A DNA stretch of 64,000 nucleotides. Source: Zerene cesonia. Taxonomy: Eukaryota; Arthropoda; Insecta; Lepidoptera; Pieridae. Position numbers and translations under genes: made by a program. Below, piece by piece: positions 36,401 through 50,200 of the stretch (positions are counted from its first letter, which is position 1; every line of letters begins with the position of its first letter). The stretch is from positions 606,400 through 670,399 of the forward strand of contig NW_024045141.1 in the NCBI RefSeq assembly GCF_012273895.1, written 5' to 3'. Under the pieces are notes generated by a model. That model worked only from the letters and a program-made list of their open reading frames with translations. It was not told the origin of the DNA and ran no database searches.

Positions 36401-39400
36401 GCACGAATTGGGTCAGCTCGCACTGGGGAAGTACCACACCCCCAGAGGAGACCGGCGTTAAATAGTAACATGATACTTTGCTTCGTACGGTGGGGGAGCC
36501 GGAGGTCCACATCATTTTCCTTACCCTTCCCAGTCCTTTCCTTTATTCCTCTCAGTCCCTTCCCAATTTAAAGTCGCCAATCCATTTGTAGAGACGTTAG
36601 GTCCGCAATCGACCTCATGCCTCTCCAAATGTTCATGGGCGGTGGTGACGCTTACCATCAGGCGACCTGCTCGACCCACTCGACCAGCTCTATTGCCGAC
36701 TATGACATAAAAAAAGAAAAATAATATATATATTGGTGTGGTGCACAAAGGGTGAGTGTATGGGTGGATGAATGAAATGAATGAATGAATGAATAAGTTG
36801 TTTATTGTACAAAGAAAAAAGCTACAACACATTTGAAAGATAGCATCTATCCTACTTGCTCTTGTACAGAGTATATGTGAGGAAATTATAGCCATGAGAA
36901 AACACGTGAAGTCGGGAATGTTTCGACCACAATCGTGATACTTGCAAATCGCTTGAACATGCTAGCGCCGGACATACGATCGTAGTATATAATTGTTGGG
37001 CAGAGAATTAAAACGCAGTTACATATTAATTCACATCGTATAATGTTTCACAATCGACAGCCATATTGAGAAGGACAGAAAAAGTAAAGCGCGAGCTATA
37101 CGATTTACAACCACAGATAGCAAATAATATATTTTATCTGTTGGTGACGCGCGATCTTCGTTTCACACACGAACAATAATAAACCACCACCGGTCGGTCC
37201 GAATATCACGCGTTCAAAGCGCGCGGCCAGCAGCATGCGCTACAGCCACGCGTCGTTGCAGGCGAACGTGGTCGCGCAGACGCGCANNNNNNNNNNNNNN
37301 NNNNNNNNNNNNNNNNNNNNNNNNNNNNNNNNNNNNNNNNNNNNNNNNNNNNNNNNNNNNNNNNNNNNNNNNNNNNNNNNNNNNNNNNNNNNNNNNNNNN
37401 NNNNNNNNNNNNNNNNNNNNNNNNNNNNNNNNNNNNNNNNNNNNNNNNNNNNNNNNNNNNNNNNNNNNNNNNNNNNNNNNNNNNNNNNNNNNNNNNNNNN
37501 NNNNNNNNNNNNNNNNNNNNNNNNNNNNNNNNNNNNNNNNNNNNNNNNNNNNNNNNNNNNNNNNNNNNNNNNNNNNNNNNNNNNNNNNNNNNNNNNNNNN
37601 NNNNNNNNNNNNNNNNNNNNNNNNNNNNNNNNNNNNNNNNNNNNNNNNNNNNNNNNNNNNNNNNNNNNNNNNNNNNNNNNNNNNNNNNNNNNNNNNNNNN
37701 NNNNNNNNNNNNNNNNNNNNNNNNNNNNNNNNNNNNNNNNNNNNNNNNNNNNNNNNNNNNNNNNNNNNNNNNNNNNNNNNNNNNNNNNNNNNNNNNNNNN
37801 NNNNNNNNNNNNNNNNNNNNNNNNNNNNNNNNNNNNNNNNNNNNNNNNNNNNNNNNNNNNNNNNNNNNNNNNNNNNNNNNNNNNNNNNNNNNNNNNNNNN
37901 NNNNNNNNNNNNNNNNNNNNNNNNNNNNNNNNNNNNNNNNNNNNNNNNNNNNNNNNNNNNNNNNNNNNNNNNNNNNNNNNNNNNNNNNNNNNNNNNNNNN
38001 NNNNNNNNNNNNNNNNNNNNNNNNNNNNNNNNNNNNNNNNNNNNNNNNNNNNNNNNNNNNNNNNNNNNNNNNNNNNNNNNNNNNNNNNNNNNNNNNNNNN
38101 NNNNNNNNNNNNNNNNNNNNNNNNNNNNNNNNNNNNNNNNNNNNNNNNNNNNNNNNNNNNNNNNNNNNNNNNNNNNNNNNNNNNNNNNNNNNNNNNNNNN
38201 NNNNNNNNNNNNNNNNNNNNNNNNNNNNNNNNNNNNNNNNNNNNNNNNNNNNNNNNNNNNNNNNNNNNNNNNNNNNNNNNNNNNNNAGTAATAAATGTTA
38301 TTTGCAGTTAACAATTTTCTTTTTTCTTTATTACAATATTTATGGCAAGACTAGGTACATTTTGAAAAATCAAATCTCAAGCATCGAACTGTTATGGTTC
38401 ATGAGTTACAGCCTGGTGACATTGAGACCGACAGTAGTCTGGGTACGCAACCCATAAAATGTTACTATAAGTCTTGGTTCTGCTTTTGTAATAATACTTA
38501 AACCCACTTGAATAATTAATATGCATATACTTTTACATGTCCAGTGGTATTTTGTGCACATATCATAGCACATGTAGACACACTTGTTAAAACAACATTG
38601 AACCCACAATAGCTGAGATTCTTGCTCTCGGCAGGTTACATTTGGGAATTTTGTCCCAAAAGCCATGTTGATGATCTGTTCACAAAAAATAAAAAAGTCT
38701 GTTAGAACACGCACACTTGCACAGAAACATCTGTGTACACACTCATACACAGTTATATACAGAAAAAAAATTTACACACACACACACCCTACAATCGTTA
38801 CTTGTATATGCGCTTGGAATGAGCCATCTAATTTTGTTTTTTTTTTTCTACATACTCATTATACTTTTTTGTTCATACAACTCAATAATAATTATGTTAA
38901 ACTATTCCAGCCCCGTCTGTCCGTCTCGCGGACGAGCAGTAGCGCTAGTATACTCAGAGAGAGTATGGACCTCAACCATTCGACACACGAGGAGAGTAGT
39001 CCAATACCGCCTGTTATTAAATTAAGGTGAATAAAATAAATTTATCTGAAATTATGTACAAACTGACTTACTCAATTTTTATGATTGAAATATTTTTATT
39101 TTTTTACCTCGGTTTCACCCGCGTAAGTCCGTATCCCGAAGGAATAACGGGATAAAAAGTTGCAAATATGTTATTCCTGTTATCAAGCTATCTACGTACC
39201 AAATTTCATTGCAATCATGTTCAGTAGTTTTTGCGTGAAAGAGTAACAAACACACACAAACACATTCTTACAAACTCTCGCATTTATAATATTAGTAGGA
39301 AGTAGGATTAGTAGGATAGGATATAAATCGATCTTATCGATTATTATATATATTTTTTCTAATGCTATAAGACTACAAATTAAAATGACGAACCTCCCAC

Positions 39401-42400
39401 TTCCTGTCTCTTTTTTTTTTGCTGCAGAAAAGTCCAGAACCCCACGCACACCCCAACGAGCACGCCCAGCGCCGAGAAGCGGTCCCTCCAGAAGCAGTTC
39501 AGCGCGGGCGCTGAACGCCCACCCTCACCCCCGAGGGTCACGCTCCACTCCATCATCACGGAGTACCTGTACAACCAGCACGCGCTCTGCAAGAACCCGG
39601 TGGTGACGTGCCCGCAGTTCAACCTGTTTGAGTGAGAGAAATTTAATTGTTAAAAAACTAATTTATAATATATATATTGACAGCAGACGTGTTCATGCTC
39701 AAACTATTTAATTTATGAATATAAAATGTAAAGTGTAATTAAATATATAGATGTAAATAATAAAAATGATATGATATGTAATATATGAGTGTGTGCAGGC
39801 CGCACGCGTGCCCGTCGCCGCGCGCGGGCGGGCTGCTGTCGCCGGCGGAGCCGCGCAACGTGTGCGCGCGCGTGGTGCGGCGCGAGCTGGGCGGCGCGGC
39901 GGCGCGGCGCCACCACGCGGCGCTCGCGCACGCGCACTTCGCCGCCGCGCGCACGCTGCGCCTGCAGGACGACGACGCCTACTTCACGCACACCATGTTC
40001 CACGTGAGTGGCGCACGCGCACGCGCACGCTCATGCACGCACACGCACACACACGCATGCACACACGCACACGCACTCACGCACACGCGCACGCACGCAC
40101 ACGCATACGCACACATTGTCTGTTCGCGGTAGTCACCTAAAAACTACTCGACTGATTTTAATCAAATCTACATCACTCTTTCAGTTTATATGAGAGCAGA
40201 AGGAAAACCGGGGCTGGCAGCTAGTGTTTTTTCAAACTGTAACATTTATTTATTCAATTAGACTTCTTATAGGAGCACTTTTGATTAGTCTTAACACAGT
40301 TATAGAATTTACCACCGGTACGGAAAGCAGTTTCTACAGAGAGGAGCCGGCGAGAGGCTCTGTAGTTGCTCTTTTAAAATAAGATAAATTTTACATTTTA
40401 ATACTACATAACATGCAACATGTACATAACAATGATACCAATGAACTGACCTGTGTTTCTTAAGCGACAACATTCCATGGATTGTCATCTTCCATATATT
40501 CATTAACGCTATAGTAGGCTCTCTGAACTAATACATTTTTTATATTATCGTTTTTTAATTTATCACTACTAAACAATTTAAACCCTTTTGTGCTGGTGCT
40601 GGTGGGCCGCCTGATAGTAAGCGCTACCACCGCCCATGAACATTTGGAGAGGCGTAAGGTCCATTGCAGACCTTACGCCTCTACAAATGGATTGCCCACT
40701 TTAAGTGGGAAGGGATTAAAATAGGATTGATAAGAGGAATAAAGGAAAGGACTGGGAAGGGTAAGGAACAGGATGTGGGCCTCCGGCTCCCCCACTGACC
40801 GTACGAAACACAGCAGTATGCTATTTCACGCCGGTCTCCTTTGGGGGTGTGGTACTTCCCCGGTGCGATCTGATCCAATTCTTGCCGGAGCGTGCTCGAC
40901 TACCCTATACATACTACAAACAATTCTATTTTGGAAGCGTATTAAAATAAACGAAACTGAGAAATTTTTTGTGGTGGGTTCACGGGTGGCCGAGAGGCTA
41001 AGCGTTGCTACGGTTAAGCAAGAAACGCGGGTTCGAATCCCGCCCCCGTGATCCAATTTATTCTATTCTTGCAAAAAAAATTCATATTTTCCAAAGCATT
41101 TCAATGCTATAAAGCTAATAATTAAATTGAAACGAACTTTTTTCAGCCGACACAGCAGCAATTACTCGCCGCGACGTCGTCGGGCGACATCAGGGTATTC
41201 AATTTGTTCAGCGGTGTTGAGGAGAATTCGTATCAGGTCCACGAATCTTACATATACCATATGCAGGTGAGGGGCGGCTTGCCATCTTACGGATTCCGGT
41301 TGTGCGTTTGTCACTCGTTGACGCGGGAACGGGTGATCGGATCAAAATGGAATTTAATATATTATGAATTGGATGAGCACACAGGCCTCCTTTTATGTGG
41401 GCACCACGCTAGTGACGCCGCGGGATCCAGCTAGTATACTATATTATAAAACTGCCTTCTGGCATAGAGAGGGGAGAAAGTGGCAACTCATAGAGTCACA
41501 TTACGATATTTGACATGAACAGAAATAAACTCCAATGTCTATAAAATTTACTAAATTCTGTCTGTAGGGTATATTGAAAAAAATTTTAATATCTAAGCCG
41601 ATATGCCATGTGTTATTTTCAACCGATTTCAAAAAGGAGTAGACTTTTGAATTTTCGACTGTTACGGTGAACTGATTTTGATGATACTTTTTTGAAGTTT
41701 TTTTTTTAATAAATTGTCACGCTAACATTATAAATATGAAAGTTTGTTTGTTTGGATGTTTGTCCGTCAATCACGCCGAAACTACTGAACTACTATTTTG
41801 ATGAAATTCAGTATGCAGACAGGGTAGGAGCTAAATTCGGTGATAGGATACCATTTATCCCGATTAAATGCTTCCTCGGGATAGAACAGGAGTCTCGATA
41901 TCCGGGACGGAGCCGGGACGAGTGTCTAGTGTTGTTTATGCATGTTCCAGGCGAGCAGGGACGGTCTGCTGCTGCTGGCCTCCTCCTCCACCACCTGGCG
42001 AACACTCTCGGCGCTGTGGAACATGAAGGAGTTTGAGCAGTTGTACGTGCTTTTTGTTTTTTGACAGAGAGAGAGAGAAGGAGAAAAAGAGAGAAAGGAT
42101 CGTTCGTACAGCTAAACACGTTCTTATTGATTAGAGAGAGAGAGAAAGAGAAAAAGAGAGAATGGATCGTTCGTACAGCTAAACACGCTTTTATTTATTT
42201 ATTTAGCTTCATCAGTTCTTGTTGCATACACATTTTCTCTCAATACCAAAAAAAAAAAATTAGTATTATACATTATATGCACAACAATTAAAGATAAACA
42301 CAACATTCAGAATAAAAAAAAAAACAACTATAACTAAGATGATATCTATAAATGACACATAAGTTAGAATTTATTTATATTGACATTGAACACTTTGTTC

Positions 42401-45400
42401 TTGATTAGCAGCAAGTATATTATGTGAGTGTAAAATATGATGGTATTAATGCTTTTATGAGTGTCATCGTTTATTCTAGTTTAAGTACACTTATGTGATT
42501 TCCTGTGTTTCACTTATGCCATTTGGATGGCGCGCTTCGCGGGGCGCAGCTAGTTCTAGATAAAATTACATGAGCTATATGAAAAATATTCAGGCTAAAA
42601 TAAAAAAAAAGAGTTATATGAAATAGTCTAAAAATAGTAATGGTGTCCCCCCCCCCTCCTCCGGTTCAGGTTCCAGCTGGACAACGAGGAGTACGTGGAG
42701 TTCTCGAAGGTGTCGGACGATCGGATAATCGGCACGAAGGGCGAGACGGCGACCGTGTTCGACACGCGCACCGGCCGCGAGCTGCTCACGCTCAGCCCCA
42801 GCATCAGCAACCAGTACGCGAAGAACCGCGCCACCTTCAACCCGACGGACGAGCTGGTGCTGTCAGGTTTGGGGGGCTTTCTCGTCATCATCATCATTAG
42901 CATCTTCATCAGTATCATCATCAGCATCTTCATCATCATCACCATCTTCATCATCATCATCATCACCGCTGTCATACACATATATTTTATACATACAAGT
43001 AGCTGACCCGACAAACGCTGTTCCACCTTACTCTTATCATTTTTACTCTTAATAAAATTTCATGAGAATCGATCCAACCGTTTCGGAGGAGTACAATAAC
43101 TAACATTGTGACACGAGAATTTTATATACTCATATATATAGAGATACATTGGGACACAACCCTCCTATGAGGGTTCAGGCCATGATCCACCACGCTGGCC
43201 AAGTGCGGGTTGCGGCAGATGTCACATGTCGTCGAACTTTTGATTCTCGGACATGCACGGTCTCCTCACGGTGTTTTCCTTCACCGTTTTAAGCTGTGGT
43301 GATAATAGTAGATACCTAAGTAGTTATTGTGTCGAATTGAAAGAAAGTGTCATATTTTTTGCATGTCTAATCCTACTTCCTACTAATATTATAAATGCGA
43401 AAGTTTGAAAGGGTGTGTGTGTGTGTTTGTTGCTTTTTCACGCAAAAACAATTGAACCGATTGCAATGAAATTTGGTACGAAGACAGCTGGACAACTGGA
43501 GTAACATATAGGCAAGGCTCTTTATCCCGATATTCCTACGGGGTACAGACTTACGCGGGGCGCAGCTAGTAGGTAATATAACGGTAACGAATACCTCTCA
43601 TCATCATCATCATCATCACCATTACAATCTTGTTCTCCTATGCTAGACGTATTTTATGAACGGCCTCTAAGAGGCTATTGTGCGAGTCGAGCACGTGTCG
43701 GCACGAATTGGGCCAACTCGTACCGGGGAAGTACCACACCAGCACAGTGTGTGAAGTCCCGTGTCCCCTATTGGGGTATGGGGCAGATGATGTACATCCG
43801 TTTCACTGATCGATTTTCTTTATGGACAAGTAGGTGATCAGCCTTCTGTGTCCTGCCAGACCGAGACATTTTTTTTTGTCCGTCCCCACCGGGAATCGAA
43901 CCCAGGGCCCCTCGGTTCTACGCTCACGCATTAACCACTGTACTAAGGAGGCGGTCCCAGCACCAACCAACCAGCACAGGAGACCGTGAAATAAAAAAAT
44001 AAATAAATAAATACGTTAACGTTTAAAAAAAAGTCTAAACTAAAAAGTTTTATCATTTCAGACGGCGTCCTTTGGGATGTGAACACAGGCAAGGAGATAC
44101 ACAAGTTCGACAAACTGAATCAGACGCACAGCGGCGTGTTCCATCCGAACGGTTTGGAGGTAACGTCCATGGATCCCAATACGTAGTATCCTTTTTTTTT
44201 TTTTTAACGAGGAGGAAATCTTCCAGAGATGCTCTAGCTTTGGGGGAAAAGTAGAGCATGTGGGATTTCTACCCACTAAAACTTCCTCGGCGGCCAAACT
44301 CAAAGCACAATAGCAGGGAACCCGGGGTCTCCTGTGGAACGCACCAGGATCAATACGTAGTATCCTACATAGTGTAGTGCGGAGTCGTTCTCGTCGTCCC
44401 GCGTCCGTATGTGTGTATGGTTAGATAGTTAAAACTACGCAATGGACGGACGGAAATTTCATGAAAATCGTTGGAGCCGATATATATATATATATATATA
44501 AGAATTGCTCGTTTAAAGATATAAGATAGAGTGATGCGAGAGACTGATAACATCTATTAAACGACTCCGAATTGAGCGCGTGATTGTTACATAATCCTAA
44601 TGGGGATGAAAGTATGGGTATGTTTGTTACTGTTTCCCGCAAAAACTACTGAACTGAATTGCAATGTTATTTGGTAGGTAGATAGGTGGACAATTAAGTA
44701 GACAATATGTCGAAATTAGACCAAATAAAATGGGACTACTGGGAAGGCCTTGAATTCCCTTTTTATTTGAGTGCACTTGCACTCATCATTTGATTCATCA
44801 AAATCGGTTCAGGTGTCAGGTCGGAACGTTCAGAGAAACGCAAACACAAAAAAAAAATTAGTCGTCATTTGAGTAGAATGTTCTTTTTTTTAAAATCGGT
44901 TACAACATTAATCCGATTCGTCCACAGGTCATATCAAACACGGAAGTGTGGGATCTGAGGACGTTCCACTTGCTGCGGACGGTGCCGGCGTTGGATAAGT
45001 CAGAAGTACGTACATATAATAATAATCTATGCTTATTTTATAAAGCTGAAGAGTTTGTTTGTTTGGTTGTTTGAACGCACTAATCTCAGGAACCACTGGA
45101 CCGATTTGAAAATTTCTTTCAGTGTTAGATAGCCCATTTATCGAGGAAGGCTATAGGCTATATATGTACCAAGTAAGTAAGTAAACAATAAAAGATGTTC
45201 TTTTTTTATGTGATAGTTGGCAATTGAGCTGGTGGGTTCGCCTGATGGTAAGCGATCACCACCGCCCGTGAACATACGCAGATGTAGTGATCGCTTTTGA
45301 GGGGTAAGGGATAAGGAAAGGACTGACAACTGGAAATAGGGAATGGACTGGGAAGGGTGAGAAATAGGAAACGGGTCTCCGGCTCCCCCACTCATCGAAC

Positions 45401-47219
45401 GAAACACGCCTGTGGGGGTGTGGTACTTCCCCGGTGCGAGCTTGCCCAATTCGTGCCGCAGCGTACTCGACTCCCATATAATTTAACTTTTTTATATAAT
45501 TCTGATGTTGTGCACCATCAAATTATTATAGCTCGTAACCTTAAATCCTGGATCTATGGTTGCCTGGAAGATATAGATATCTTAGCCATAAGTCCGTCTA
45601 TTTGTGCGTAAATGTGTACTTTTTGTATTGATGCAAATAAAGCAATGTTTTGTATTATATTGCACAGGTGATATTTGGTGCAAATAAAGAGTTATCAATC
45701 AATCAATCAATCAATCAATTAATCAATCCAGTATGTCAATCAATCAAGATAGAAGATTTATGTGTTTTGTATAATACTGCACAAGTGATATTATATATAG
45801 TTATCAAACAATCAATCAATCAAAATAGGAAATTTTAAGGTTTTATATTATATTGCGCAGGTGATATTTGGTACAAATAAATCGTTATCAAAAATCAATC
45901 AATCAGTGTATAAATCAATCAATCAATCATAAATCAATCCACCAATCAATCAGGGTATAAATCAATCAACCAATCATCAATCAATCGGTGTATAAATCAA
46001 TCAATCAATCATCAATCAATCAGTGTATAAATCAATCAATCAATCGATATAGCAGCTCTATGTGTGTCGTGTCACATGACCCAGGTGATATTCAACCCGG
46101 CGTGCACGGCGCTGTACGCGGTGTGCTCCGACCAGGACTCGGAGGACAGGAGCCAGTTCGACACCAGCTTTAAGACATTGGACGCCTACGATTATTCTAG
46201 TATAGGTGAGCTTTTAACCGACCGCGGAGAGGGTGATGTGGTTATTTTTTTTCGGTTACAGCACGCTTTGGTTCGCTTCACACGTACGTATGTACGTGTT
46301 TGTTTTTTTTTTTTTTTGGTTTTGTGACTCGACTAGTCCGTGGGTTCCGTGTCCGTGGTGGGTAGGTGGGGTTGTGATTCTTTTTGTGTTTGGGATTTTA
46401 GAATTGTTTTACTCCTACAAAATTATCGCTAAACTTTTACCATTTATACGTACGGAGTAATGTAAAGAGGATTTTTACCAAAAGGGGAGTTTTGTGTAAA
46501 AAAAAATTCAAATTCAACCTTATGCGGATGGTTTCAAGCTGCTTTTTACATAACGCAGAATCTGGAATGTTGCGCTCATTTTATACGGACGTTTCTACTG
46601 TGCGTGTGACTACCCCGAAAATTGCCTTCTTTTATAACAATTCCTTTTTTTTTATTTAGTTTTATAGCAAACATTAAAAAAAAATAACAAATACAAAAAA
46701 AAAAGCGCATCAGTACGCAATACAAAACTAAAAATTAAATTTAACAAAGGCCGCGTTCCATCGATACAATATTGTAATCATTGAAATAATGTTTCGTATT
46801 GGTTGTGATGGTTCTTAGTCATCTCAATAGAAGGCTCGGGGTGACCCTTACGCACGGGTGGCCGAGAGGCTGGGCGTCGCTACGGTATGGCAATAACACG
46901 TGGGTTCGAATTCCGCCTCGTGATCTAATTTTTCCATTTAAAAATTTCTCAATTTCGTGTTTTTTATTTTATTTATTACATTAAGGATCACCAACAAAAC
47001 ATACGCGGGTAACATGAATGGAAAGTTTTATAAAAATTACAAACAAAGATTTAGTGCTGTCACAATTATAGGCAACCACTACTAATAGAAATAACATTTC
47101 ACAGCCTACAGCTAACAGCTATTTAAGTACTAACAAAATTTTGTATTCATTATATTTTACACAAAAAAAACAATAGCAACAGTTAAAAAAAAATGGTAAT
47201 AATAATATAAATTAATGCG

Positions 47220-47265
<46 letters not shown>

Positions 47266-50200
47266 CATGTGATCATGTGGCATTTGGTAAAGGTTCAATC
47301 GAAAGCAATTCTTTCTTAAACTTATACAGTATCGTATCAGAAAAAATATCAATAGTCTTGTTATTTCCAGAAACTGTATTATTATATTCCGTAAGACGAG
47401 TTTTACGGAAGAATATAATACAGAAGTTTGTTTCATCAAATTGTTGATTTATTACTGTCCACACACGCAGCCACAATAGACGTGAAACGGAACATCTACT
47501 CGCTGAGCGTGTCCCGCTACGGGACGCAGATATCGCTCGTCGAGAACTTGGGCGACTTCGAGCAGGTGCAGGAGTCCTGCGTCAAGATATACGACGTCGG
47601 CAGGAAGAGGGATCACGACGACGACGCGGTGAGTGGAGTGGAGTGCGAGAGAGATAGAGAGAAAGAGAGAGAGAGTGAGTGGGAGACGGGAGTCACGAGT
47701 TTGCAGTGTGTGCGTTGAGTACGTAGAGATACGAGGGAGATAGCTATATAGAAGTAAATTGATTTTTCAATTTATCTGCACATGTGGATAACATCACCGC
47801 TGCTTAAAACGGTGTAGGAAAACATCGTGAGGAAACCGGCATGTCCGAGAATCAAAAGTTCGACGGCATGTGACATCTGCCAACCCGCACTTGGCCAGCG
47901 TGGTGGATTATGGCCTGAACCCTCATAGGAGGCCTGTGACCCAGCAGTGGGAACGTGTGTGGGCTGATGATGTTGATGTGTGTACCGGTGGACATTGTAT
48001 TCTATTGGCTCCTTGTTACTTTAAAATAAACTTGTTAATCCCAAATGAAGGTGAAACTAATTATTTCTATTCTTGTGTGTGTCTGTCTGTGCGCGCAGGA
48101 GGAGGACGACGAGGAGGAGCTGGCCGGCGGCTCCGAGAACGACGACGGCTCGGACTCCGGCTCCGACAACGACGACGATTGTGAGTGCAACACGTGCTCT
48201 GTGAAAAAGAATTTTTCAACTCTTATGTAGCTAAGAGAGGAGGGGGGGGGGGAATTTAAAGAATTTCATTTGGGAATTTTATTTGTCCTACTAATCCTAT
48301 TTTCTGCTGGTATTATAAATGCGAAAGTTTGTAAGGATGTTTGTGTGTTCGTTGCTTTTTCACGCAAAAACTACTGAACCGTATGCAATGAAATTTGGTA
48401 CGTATACAGCTGGACAGCTGGAATAACACATACGCAGGGGGAGGAGGCAAATATTTTTCGTGGAAGAGATTAGAGAGAGTCAAAGCTGAAACCACCGTTA
48501 AAAAAGCATTTAACTCATGTAAACAGATTAGTTTTTTCTCTCGTGTCTCCGTCCGTGTAGTAATAAGGGATACCCGTGGGAATTATTCATTTATTATTTC
48601 AACTATTAATTTATTCAATTCTTCAATTTCTAAATATTTACTTTAGAAAAAGATATAATAAGTTCATAATATATGAGGTAACATGCCACCACATATGAAT
48701 TAAAAGATGTATTATTTATTTAGATTTATATAAGACGTTTCACCGCTGTAAAAACTAGCCTATATGACTTTCTAGACTTGTAACTCGAGATACAGTAAAA
48801 TATATTATTAAATCGTTGTAATATTAAAATAATCGCTTTTCACTAACATAATAATATAGTTATATGCACACGCGTACATGTACCGAAATGCATCCGTTTT
48901 TACGACTTATGTGTCCGTCTGCCTGTTTGTTTGTTCTGAAACGGCTGTACCGGTTTTGACAAGACTGCCACTGGCAGATAGCTGACATAATAAAGAGTAA
49001 ACGAGTCTAATTTTAGCTGGTTAATTTAAATAAAGAGAACAATTACAAGTGCCCAATCCCCCAGTAGCGTCAAGCCTGCTGCGCAACGCGGTGATGGGGC
49101 TCGCGGGCGGCGACAGCTCCGGGGACAGCTCGCGGGACGGGCCCGCGCGCCGCCCCGCGCGCCGCCGCCGCCGGGTGAGCGCACACACTCGCGCACCACA
49201 CCGCACACACTACACACCACACCACACACCACACNNNNNNNNNNNNNNNNNNNNNNNNNNNNNNNNNNNNNNNNNNNNNNNNNNNNNNNNNNNNNNNNNN
49301 NNNNNNNNNNNNNNNNNNNNNNNNNNNNNNNNNNNNNNNNNNNNNNNNNNNNNNNNNNNNNNNNNNNNNNNNNNNNNNNNNNNNNNNNNNNNNNNNNNNN
49401 NNNNNNNNNNNNNNNNNNNNNNNNNNNNNNNNNNNNNNNNNNNNNNNNNNNNNNNNNNNNNNNNNNNNNNNNNNNNNNNNNNNNNNNNNNNNNNNNNNNN
49501 NNNNNNNNNNNNNNNNNNNNNNNNNNNNNNNNNNNNNNNNNNNNNNNNNNNNNNNNNNNNNNNNNNNNNNNNNNNNNNNNNNNNNNNNNNNNNNNNNNNN
49601 NNNNNNNNNNNNNNNNNNNNNNNNNNNNNNNNNNNNNNNNNNNNNNNNNNNNNNNNNNNNNNNNNNNNNNNNNNNNNNNNNNNNNNNNNNNNNNNNNNNN
49701 NNNNNNNNNNNNNNNNNNNNNNNNNNNNNNNNNNNNNNNNNNNNNNNNNNNNNNNNNNNNNNNNNNNNNNNNNNNNNNNNNNNNNNNNNNNNNNNNNNNN
49801 NNNNNNNNNNNNNNNNNNNNNNNNNNNNNNNNNNNNNNNNNNNNNNNNNNNNNNNNNNNNNNNNNNNNNNNNNNNNNNNNNNNNNNNNNNNNNNNNNNNN
49901 NNNNNNNNNNNNNNNNNNNNNNNNNNNNNNNNNNNNNNNNNNNNNNNNNNNNNNNNNNNNNNNNNNNNNNNNNNNNNNNNNNNNNNNNNNNNNNNNNNNN
50001 NNNNNNNNNNNNNNNNNNNNNNNNNNNNNNNNNNNNNNNNNNNNNNNNNNNNNNNNNNNNNNNNNNNNNNNNNNNNNNNNNNNNNNNNNNNNNNNNNNNN
50101 NNNNNNNNNNNNNNNNNNNNNNNNNNNNNNNNNNNNNNNNNNNNNNNNNNNNNNNNNNNNNNNNNNNNNNNNNNNNNNNNNNNNNNNNNNNNNNNNNNNN

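Noticed and set aside
39793..40140. Alternative long frames over exon 24
   Set aside because: They arise from high GC and from the (GCACAC)n repeat. Only the frame starting EPHACPSP agrees with the phases of both neighbours.
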